Assembly (NCBI RefSeq): GCF_024979255.1
Contig: NZ_JANLCN010000003.1
Coordinates: 124,001-188,000, forward strand
Direction: 5' to 3'
DNA length: 64,000 nucleotides
Origin: Herbiconiux moechotypicola
Lineage (GTDB): Bacteria > Actinomycetota > Actinomycetes > Actinomycetales > Microbacteriaceae
Both the position numbers and the translations under genes were made by a program. Shown in pieces: positions 58,010-64,000 of the stretch (its first letter is position 1; each line of letters begins with the position of its first letter). The notes below the pieces were generated by a model. It was given only the letters and a program-made list of their open reading frames with translations, was not told where the DNA came from and did not search any database.

Positions 58010-60250
58010 TCAGCCCAGTCGGTCGCGAAGCTCGACCACGTCGAGCATCATGATCGCCACGTGTCCGTTGCCCGGGTACAGGCTCAGCGTCGCCTCCACT
58101 TTCTCGAGGAGGGCTCGGGCATCGGCAGCCCGTCCCGCTGACAGCAGCGCTCTCGAGAGCGTGATCCCGGCACGTGCGGTGAGCACATCAGAGCCCAGGG
58201 GCTCCATCACGCCGAGGAACCGCTCCGCCCATCCCACCGCGGCTTCCGAATCGCCGAGGACGACCGAGGTGTTGGCCAGTTCTTCCAGCGCCGTCGTCCG
58301 CGAGAAGGAGTCGCCGAACTCCTCGTGAGGCTGTTCCTCGGCGGGGAGCTCGCTGAGGACCGCCAGAAGTTCCGCGGCGGACTCCTCGGGCCGGCCCACG
58401 AGGCGATACACCATCCCGCGCACGGTGCGGGCCTGCCGGCGATCGGCCAGGGCACCCGCCTCGGCGTAGCCCTCGATGGCGGCGTCGAGATGATCGAGCA
58501 CGGTCTCGAGTTGCCCCGTGTACGCGCGGGCCCAGGCATACAGGAAACCGGATCGGGCTGAGAGGTAGGTGTCGTCCTCCGCGGTGGCGATCGCCAAGGC
58601 CTCGAGCGCATACCGCTGGGCCGAGACGGGGTCCCCTCGCTCCGTCATCGATGTCCACACGAGCGCGCAGTCGGCCTCGGCGACCAGGGTCGGCGTGCCG
58701 AGCCGTTCAGCTGATGCCCGCGCGAGTTCGTTGAGCTCGTGCCAGCGATTCCACTCATGGCGCCCGACGTGCGCGCGCATGGCTCTGGACACCAGCACCG
58801 GTGCGTGGAGGTCGCCTTCGCCGGCGACCCTGGTGAGAGCCGGCCACCAGTGCTCGGCCTGACCGAAGACCCACCGTCGTTGCGCCAGACGATCAGCCGG
58901 GGGCGCCCAGCCCTCCACCGCGAAGACATCCCACTCCTCAGGGATCTCCACACCGGTCGAATCGGCCGCGACCACCTCCAGGAGCGAGCGCACGAGCCAG
59001 TACGACAGGCGATCCTGCGCGTCGCGTACCTGCTCGGGAGTGGACTCCAGACGCAACCGCGAGGTGGCGAACACCCGTAACAGATCGTGCAGCCGGTATC
59101 GGCCCCCCTGGCGCACCTCCAGCAACCCGAGGTCGACGAGACCCTCGAGGTGGTTCTCTGCCTCGGAGAGCGAGCATTCGGCCGCGGCCGCCGCGATACC
59201 CGGGTCGAACGTCGGACCCTCGATCATCGCCAGCGCGCGGAACACCTTCGCCCCGCCCGGGTCGAGTTCGTCGTAGGAGAGGGCGAACGCCGCCTCCACC
59301 GACCGGTCCCCCGCCACCAGGAGTGCGAGGCGCCGCTCCTCCGAACGCATCCTCTCTACGTAGTCGGCGACCGAGGACTGCGGCCGGCTCGCGACGCGGT
59401 TCCCCGCGATGCGGAGCGCGAGTGGCACCCCGTGGCACAGCTGCACCAGCTCCGCCACGGCGTCGGCAGTGCGCTGCTGCGACGGGATGATACGTTCGAG
59501 CAGTTGCGTGCTGCTCTCCGTGGGCAGCGAGTCCACATGCAGGCGGCCGCTCGCGGTGATCCCTGCGACGGTCCGGCGCGACGTCAGCACGATCGGACCG
59601 CGGGAGTTCGCGGCGAGCAGGGGGCGCGCCTGGTCCTCCGAGGCCACGTTGTCCAGCAGCACCGAAGCACCCGTCGACTCCGCGACCACCTGCCAGCGGG
59701 CGATCGCCTCGTCCAACGCCCCGGGCGGCTCGGCCAACTCGTCGTCGAGCTGCTTGAGCACGCGCTGCACGGTCTCCAGAGGCGTCAGCGGCACCCTCCC
59801 CGTGCCTCCGAGGTCAAGGAAGGCGAATCCGTCCGGCGACCGTCTCGCCATCGCCTCGAGCGCCAACGAGGTCTTGCCGAATCCCCCGGCACCCGTGAGC
59901 ACGATGACCGCAGCCGGCTCCACCATCATCGCGCCGAGCACCTCGAGCTCCGTGTCACGGCCCGTGAAGTCGAGCAGCCGATGAGGCCGCGGTGCCGCGG
60001 CGAGCGACGCGTCGGCGGCGAGCGCCTGGCGCACCGAGAGCACGAGCGCACGCGTCTGGTCGTCCGACAGCCCGAGTCCTTGCCCGATCGCCTCGAGGGT
60101 GCTGCGGCGCGGTGTTCTCGACACGCCGCGCTCGATGTCGCTGAGACCCCGCACGCTGACGCCCGATCGCTCGGACAGGTCTTCCAGGGTGAGCTCGGCC
60201 TCCTGGCGGGCAGCCCGCACCAACGCCGACACCTGAGTGTGCTCAGCCAT
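58010..60250 (-). CDS. XRE-NB-ARC-TPR protein (AfsR/SARP-like STAND NTPase)
   Basis: The product is 746 residues. An XRE HTH (about 8-70; LTLEDLSERSGVSVRGLSDI) precedes an NB-ARC ATPase with P-loop GAGGFGKTS (120-128), Walker B ASVLLDNVAS, sensor VLTSRRTV and GVPLALRIAGN. A winged-helix linker (GRYRLHDLLRVFA) and C-terminal TPR-like helices follow. Such STAND proteins switch on ligand-driven ATP exchange; most actinobacterial ones are regulators, though related folds serve in defence. ATGs at 60253 and 60250 both follow GGGAGG closely. The operon is monocistronic. Confidence 0.85.
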   Translation of the reverse strand: MAEHTQVSALVRAARQEAELTLEDLSERSGVSVRGLSDIERGVSRTPRRSTLEAIGQGLGLSDDQTRALVLSVRQALAADASLAAAPRPHRLLDFTGRDTELEVLGAMMVEPAAVIVLTGAGGFGKTSLALEAMARRSPDGFAFLDLGGTGRVPLTPLETVQRVLKQLDDELAEPPGALDEAIARWQVVAESTGASVLLDNVASEDQARPLLAANSRGPIVLTSRRTVAGITASGRLHVDSLPTESSTQLLERIIPSQQRTADAVAELVQLCHGVPLALRIAGNRVASRPQSSVADYVERMRSEERRLALLVAGDRSVEAAFALSYDELDPGGAKVFRALAMIEGPTFDPGIAAAAAECSLSEAENHLEGLVDLGLLEVRQGGRYRLHDLLRVFATSRLRLESTPEQVRDAQDRLSYWLVRSLLEVVAADSTGVEIPEEWDVFAVEGWAPPADRLAQRRWVFGQAEHWWPALTRVAGEGDLHAPVLVSRAMRAHVGRHEWNRWHELNELARASAERLGTPTLVAEADCALVWTSMTERGDPVSAQRYALEALAIATAEDDTYLSARSGFLYAWARAYTGQLETVLDHLDAAIEGYAEAGALADRRQARTVRGMVYRLVGRPEESAAELLAVLSELPAEEQPHEEFGDSFSRTTALEELANTSVVLGDSEAAVGWAERFLGVMEPLGSDVLTARAGITLSRALLSAGRAADARALLEKVEATLSLYPGNGHVAIMMLDVVELRDRLG

Positions 60251-60299
60251 CATCCTCCCGATTCTCCACTCCAGAATCGCACACGCCGCACGGCCTGTG

Positions 60300-60671
60300 T
60301 CAGACGGGCTTCACCTCGCGGGTGGTCCCCACCGCACCGGGCGAGAGAAGATCGGCGATCCACGCCGCTCCGCTCACCGCGTACTTCGATCGATAGGCGT
60401 CGTCGACCGCTTCCTGGCCGAGTTCCGTGGGCTCGAGCGTCACGTCCCAGGTCTCACCGTCGGCGCGAACGCGCACCTGTGACGCTCCCGACGCGTGACG
60501 GAACCACCCCGCACCCGCCCCGTGGGACGACCGCACCACGAGCCGGTCGCCGAGCCGCACCATCCAGATCGGCACGAACGCCCGGAAGCCGCCGTCGGGC
60601 GCGCTCGACGAGATCTCGATCTGCCACGCTTCGCCGAGGCGGTCCAGCTCGTCCGCGCTCCACGTCGTCAT
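60300..60671 (-). CDS. DUF2255 family protein
   Basis: The product is 123 residues. The family pattern is visible in AWQIEISSSAPDGGFRAFVP, IWMVRLGDRLVVRSSHG, WFRHA and YRSKY near the C-terminus. Function is unknown; a split-barrel nitroreductase-like (DUF385-related) fold is often suggested. The ATG at 60671 overlaps the stop of the quinone oxidoreductase gene as ATGA, so the two are coupled and may share a redox role. Confidence 0.78.
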   Translation of the reverse strand: MTTWSADELDRLGEAWQIEISSSAPDGGFRAFVPIWMVRLGDRLVVRSSHGAGAGWFRHASGASQVRVRADGETWDVTLEPTELGQEAVDDAYRSKYAVSGAAWIADLLSPGAVGTTREVKPV

Positions 60672-61681
60672 CGGGCCACCACCACCTTGCCCACGCTGCG
60701 ACCGGAGTCGACCAGCTTGTGGGCTTCCCGCAGGGTGTCGCCCGCGAAACCGTCCAGCACGGTCGTCGCCGTGGTGCCCACGGTGTGGTCGTCGACCAGC
60801 TGGGCGAGCTGCCTCAGCAGATCTCCCTGCTTGTGCATGTCGGGCGTCTCGTAGAGCGCCCTGGTGAACATCAATTCCCAGTGCCAGGCGATCGACTTCG
60901 ACTTCAGCGGCAGCAGATCGAGCCCCGAGGGTTCGTCGATGGCCGTCACCTCACCGAACGGCTTAAGCATCGTGGCGAACTGCGGGATGTTGCCACGGGA
61001 GTGCGGACTGAACACCCACTCGACACCGCCGGGTGCCACGGCCAGCACCCCCGAGGCGAGGTCGTGGTGGCCGACCACGTGGTCGGCGCCCAGAGCCAGC
61101 ACCCACGCCCGGGACTCGTCTCGCGAAGCAGTGGCGACCACCTGCACCTGGGTGAGCTTCTTGGCCAGCTGGATCATGATCGACCCGACACCGCCCGCGC
61201 CGCCGAGCACCACCAGGGTGCCCGCCGATCGGCCAGAGAGGGCGAAGCGCTCGAACAGCGTCTCCCACGCCGTGATCGCCGTGAGCGGGAGCGCTGCTGC
61301 ATCGGCATGGCTGAGCGTCGACGGCTTGCGGGCGACGATCCGCTCGTCGACGAGGTGCAGCTCGGCGTTCGTGCCGTCGCGGGAGATGTCCCCGGCGTAC
61401 CAGACCTCGTCACCGGGGGCGAAGCCCTGCACCTCCGGGCCCACCGCCTCCACCACCCCCGAGGCGTCCCACCCGAGCACCCGGCTGCTGCCGGCGCGCA
61501 GGGAGTTCCGCGTCTTCGTGTCGACTGGGTTGATCGACACGGCCTCCACCCGCACCAGCAGGTCGCGCGGTCTCATCGGCGAGAGCGTGTGCTCCTGCTC
61601 CACGAAGGCGCGCGGGTCGTCGAGTGTCGTGCCCCCTTGCGCGACCAGCGCCCTGGTGACGATGGGCTTGCCCTGACTCAT
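60668..61681 (-). CDS. Zinc-binding quinone oxidoreductase (ZADH1-like)
   Basis: The product is 337 residues of the MDR superfamily without catalytic zinc. Motifs are VEAVSINPVDTKTRNSLRAG, LGWDASGVVEAVG, GGAGGVGSIMIQLAKKL and C-terminal SVGKVVVAR. It reduces quinones or enones with NADPH. It is intact and closely parallels the frameshifted gene at 25541-26585 along its whole length, marking them as paralogues. The ATG at 61681 (MSQGKPIV) follows AGAGAGGACGAAC. Confidence 0.9.
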   Translation of the reverse strand: MSQGKPIVTRALVAQGGTTLDDPRAFVEQEHTLSPMRPRDLLVRVEAVSINPVDTKTRNSLRAGSSRVLGWDASGVVEAVGPEVQGFAPGDEVWYAGDISRDGTNAELHLVDERIVARKPSTLSHADAAALPLTAITAWETLFERFALSGRSAGTLVVLGGAGGVGSIMIQLAKKLTQVQVVATASRDESRAWVLALGADHVVGHHDLASGVLAVAPGGVEWVFSPHSRGNIPQFATMLKPFGEVTAIDEPSGLDLLPLKSKSIAWHWELMFTRALYETPDMHKQGDLLRQLAQLVDDHTVGTTATTVLDGFAGDTLREAHKLVDSGRSVGKVVVAR

Positions 61682-61864
61682 GTTCGTCCTCTCTCGTGTC
61701 GTCGAACACGCTAGGGCGAACCCCGCGCGAGCTGGCTGTCCGCGACACGGGTAGTCTCCGCACCCGGGTGGTCCCGTCGAGGGCACGCAGCGCACTGAAG
61801 CCGCTGCCTACCGTGAACCGTCGCGCAGACCGCGCATCCGTCATCACGACCAAGGAGGCACACC

Positions 61865-62686
61865 ATGCCGTACTTCACCACCTCGACCGGAGTCGAGCTC
61901 TACTACACCGAGCAGGGCGAGGGGCAGCCCATCATGCTGAGCCACGGCTGGCCGCTGTCGTCGGACGCCTGGCAGAAGGAGCTCAAGGTGTTCGCCGACG
62001 CCGGTTACCGCACGATCGCGCACGATCGCCGCGGGCACGGCCGCTCGGAGAAGACCTACACCGGCAACGACCTCGACACCTACGCTCGCGATCTCGCCGA
62101 GCTCATCGAGCACCTCGACCTGCACGACGTCGTCATCATGGGTCACTCCACCGGCGGCGGAGAGGCCGTGCGCTACGCAGCCCAGTACGCGAACGGCCGA
62201 GTCGCCAAGGTCGTCACCGCCGGCGCCATCCCACCGGTCATGCTCAAGTCCGACAAGAACCCGGCCGGTTCGCCCATCGAGGTGTTCGACGGAATCCGCG
62301 CCGGCGTGCTCAAGGACGCCTCGCAGTTCTGGATCGAGCTCAGCGAGTCGTTCTTCGGCGCGAATCGGCCGGGGAGCGCGGTGTCGGAGGGCGCGAAGCG
62401 CGACTTCTGGCGGCAGGGCATGCTCGTGAACCTCGCGGCCGCGTACGACTGCATCAAGGCCTTCTCGGAGACCGAGCAGTTCGACGACCTCGCCGCCCTC
62501 GACGTGCCGATCTACATCGCCCACGGATCAGACGATCAGATCGTCCCCATCGCCGGCGCGGCAGAGCAGAGCATCACGATCGTCAAGAACGGCACCCTGA
62601 AGGTCTACGAAGGCGCGCCCCACGGCATCTACGGCGCCTACCAGGACGAGCTGATCGCCGATGTGCTCGCCTTCATCAAGGGCTGA
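61865..62686 (+). CDS. Alpha/beta hydrolase (non-heme chloroperoxidase/esterase-like)
   Basis: The product is 273 residues. The catalytic triad is Ser in GHSTGGGE (about 97), Asp in HGSDDQIVP and His in GAPHGIYG. The oxyanion region is LSHGWPLSSD. This family (EC 1.11.1.10-type perhydrolases) has esterase activity and can form peracids. The physiological substrate is unknown. AAGGAGGCACACC lies directly before the ATG at 61865. It is followed by the transporter gene after 4 bases. Confidence 0.9.
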   Translation: MPYFTTSTGVELYYTEQGEGQPIMLSHGWPLSSDAWQKELKVFADAGYRTIAHDRRGHGRSEKTYTGNDLDTYARDLAELIEHLDLHDVVIMGHSTGGGEAVRYAAQYANGRVAKVVTAGAIPPVMLKSDKNPAGSPIEVFDGIRAGVLKDASQFWIELSESFFGANRPGSAVSEGAKRDFWRQGMLVNLAAAYDCIKAFSETEQFDDLAALDVPIYIAHGSDDQIVPIAGAAEQSITIVKNGTLKVYEGAPHGIYGAYQDELIADVLAFIKG

Positions 62687-62690
62687 GACG

Positions 62691-63668
62691 ATGGCGACCG
62701 CGCGAGTCAGACCGCCGCTGAACAGCTTCGGCATCTCGTTCGGCCTGTCGGGTCTCGCCGGCACCTGGTCTGAGGCGGCGCGATCCCTCGCGTCGCCTCA
62801 GGTCGTGGCGGAGGCGCTGTGGGTGCTCGCGATCGCGGCGTGGCTGGTGACGGTCGTCCTCATCCTCAATCGCGCGCCGTCGTGGCGGGCGCTCGCCGAC
62901 GACGTGCGCCACCCGGTGCTCGGCCCCTTCACGGCCCTGGTGCCTCTGCCCCCGATGATCTGGGGCGCTCACCTCGCCGCGACCGACCCGGTCGTCGGAA
63001 CCATACTGGTGTGGCTGGGGGCGACGGCGTCAGCCGTGTTCGGCGCGTGGTTCGTGGCGCAGCTGCTCGCGGTTCCGCGGGGCCTCGCGGCCGTGCACGG
63101 CGGTTACTTCCTGCCGGCGGTCGCTGCCTCACTGCTCAGTGCCCAGTCGCTCGCCGTGATCCGGCAGGACGGGCTGGCCCTGCCGCTGTTCGGTGTGGGA
63201 GTTCTGTTCTGGGCTCTCGTCGGCGGCGCCGTGCTGGCGCGGCTGATGGCCGGGCCCGAGCTCCCCGGCGGGCTGCTGCCCACGCTCGGCATCTTCTCGG
63301 CCCCGCCCGCCGTCGCCGGCAACGCGTGGTGGGTGATGACGGGAGGCGACACCGGGGCGGTGGGCATGCTGCTGGCGGGCTCCATGGTCGCGGTGCTCGC
63401 ACCCCACCTGTTCCTGCTGAGGCGCTATCTGCGCCTGGAGTTCGTGGTGGGGTTCTGGGCACTGACGTTCACCACCGCGGCGAGCGCGACCTTCGGCCTG
63501 AGACTGCTCGCCGCCTCGTCGACCAGCGGATGGGCGATGCCGGCCGGATGGGCGGTGCTGGGGATCGCGACCGCGGTGATCGCCCTCATCGCTGCTTTCA
63601 CGGTCCGGCTGTGGCTCGGCTCCGCCCTCAGTCGTCGATCAGCGCACCGAGCTGCCCTCGACGTGTGA
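62691..63668 (+). CDS. TDT family transporter (TehA/SLAC1-like)
   Basis: The product is 325 residues with about ten transmembrane helices. The TDT/SLAC1 features are GISFGLSGLAGTW in helix 1, FTALVPLPPMIWGAHLA, GGYFLPAVAASLLSAQ and GPELPGGLLPTLGIFSAPPAV. Members carry anions, dicarboxylates, sulfite or confer tellurite resistance; the substrate is not clear. Start ATG 62691. Its 3' end overlaps the convergent LuxR-type gene by 41 bases. Confidence 0.85.
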   Translation: MATARVRPPLNSFGISFGLSGLAGTWSEAARSLASPQVVAEALWVLAIAAWLVTVVLILNRAPSWRALADDVRHPVLGPFTALVPLPPMIWGAHLAATDPVVGTILVWLGATASAVFGAWFVAQLLAVPRGLAAVHGGYFLPAVAASLLSAQSLAVIRQDGLALPLFGVGVLFWALVGGAVLARLMAGPELPGGLLPTLGIFSAPPAVAGNAWWVMTGGDTGAVGMLLAGSMVAVLAPHLFLLRRYLRLEFVVGFWALTFTTAASATFGLRLLAASSTSGWAMPAGWAVLGIATAVIALIAAFTVRLWLGSALSRRSAHRAALDV

Positions 63669-64000
63669 CACCGAGCTTCGCGAACGCGCGGTGCAGATGC
63701 GCTCCCACGGTGCGATGCGAGAGATATACCTGATCGGCGATCTCCTTGTTCGTGAGACCCTGCGCCGCGAGCCGCACGACGAGCAGCTCCTGGGCGGTGA
63801 GCCGCGTCGCGAGGTCCGAGCCACGCGACACCGCATCGCGCGCCTCGCCCTCGCCCGCCGCACGAAGCTCGCCGGCCGCGCGCTCGGCCAGGGCGTAGAG
63901 CGACTCGGCACGGAAGCCCGCGAGCGCGGCCCTCAGGTGAGTACGCGCCTCGACGATATGCCGCGAGCGCCTCAACCACTCTCCGTAGAGCAGGCGGATG
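63628..64000 (-). CDS. LuxR-type regulator, C-terminal part (5' end outside window)
   Basis: The frame is open to the window edge. The visible 123 residues read LLYGEWLRRSRHIVEARTHL at the left, a helical repeat end, then a LuxR HTH with LTAQELLVVRLAAQGLTNKE, IADQVYLSHRTVGAHLHRAF and AKLGVTRRGQL. The upstream part fits the TPR tail of a large ATP-binding LuxR (LAL/MalT-like) protein. Its 3' end overlaps the transporter gene by 41 bases. Confidence 0.85.
   Translation of the reverse strand, partial: IRLLYGEWLRRSRHIVEARTHLRAALAGFRAESLYALAERAAGELRAAGEGEARDAVSRGSDLATRLTAQELLVVRLAAQGLTNKEIADQVYLSHRTVGAHLHRAFAKLGVTRRGQLGALIDD

Noticed and set aside
59087-61714. An 875-residue open frame opposite the STAND, DUF2255 and quinone oxidoreductase genes
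   Set aside because: It crosses three real genes and an intergenic region without any motif, so it is a shadow.
61686-61760. LexA-like GAAC/GTTC words in the quinone oxidoreductase / hydrolase gap
   Set aside because: The arms do not match a LexA consensus in spacing, and five-base inverted words are expected by chance.

Overview
This window is bacterial chromosome of roughly 70% G+C (by eye), with many GTG starts and a few TTG starts, dense gene packing and long spurious reading frames opposite real genes. Gene content points to an actinobacterium: a DyP/encapsulin pair, a DUF664-type (mycothiol-family) DinB protein, a CGNR regulator, MmyB-type XRE regulators and phosphoenolpyruvate carboxylase. 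The constant recurrence of the word GGATGC and the overall style suggest the family Microbacteriaceae; this is inference. I see no tRNA, rRNA, CRISPR array, insertion sequence or prophage. No gap longer than 300 bases lacks a gene.

Region 1 (1-6100) is aromatic and acyl-CoA catabolism: the 3' end of a 3-hydroxyacyl-CoA dehydrogenase, a small membrane protein, an IclR regulator, and pcaI-pcaJ-pcaF (the last two steps of the beta-ketoadipate pathway) with chained 4-bp overlaps, divergent from a FetB-type permease. Region 2 (6100-25500) is mostly housekeeping and small stress or regulatory modules: a secreted protein, ppc, a DeaD-type helicase, a CGNR regulator with twin operators, a C-S lyase cluster, a DyP peroxidase with an encapsulin shell, a glycosyltransferase, two TetR genes (one co-transcribed with dihydrolipoyl dehydrogenase behind a perfect palindrome), an HxlR/alcohol dehydrogenase pair and others.

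Region 3 (25500-53900) is a catabolic island. It begins with a frameshifted quinone oxidoreductase, then a flavin monooxygenase, an XRE-cupin regulator and an orphan ABC binding lipoprotein whose promoters share GTTTAC-N3-GTAAAC boxes. A complete NitT/TauT-type ABC importer with an aldo-keto reductase and a double-domain Lrp regulator follows. Then comes a 15-gene leftward operon (51562 to 36102): an acetoacetate-decarboxylase-like protein, adenine/adenosine deaminase, BMP-type nucleoside ABC importer, nucleoside phosphorylase, DUF3830 protein, enoyl-CoA hydratase, 2-oxoacid dehydrogenase E1 alpha, E1 beta and E2, an E3-like flavoprotein without its redox cysteines, an MDR reductase and a nucleoside hydrolase. 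A second double-domain Lrp regulator and a divergent deaminase-like gene sit at its head. A conserved element, AATTAA-N14-nnnCAA, lies at three leftward promoters of the island (near 30590, 35960 and 51590). My reading is a regulon for importing a nucleoside that carries an acyl-type or branched side chain, removing sugar and base, and oxidising the remainder through acyl-CoA chemistry. The substrate is unknown.

Region 4 (53900-64000) holds MmyB-type XRE regulators beside two short-chain dehydrogenases, one MmyB ligand domain without its HTH, an XRE-NB-ARC-TPR STAND protein, a DUF2255/quinone oxidoreductase pair, an alpha/beta hydrolase, a TDT-type transporter and the 3' end of a LuxR regulator that runs off the window.
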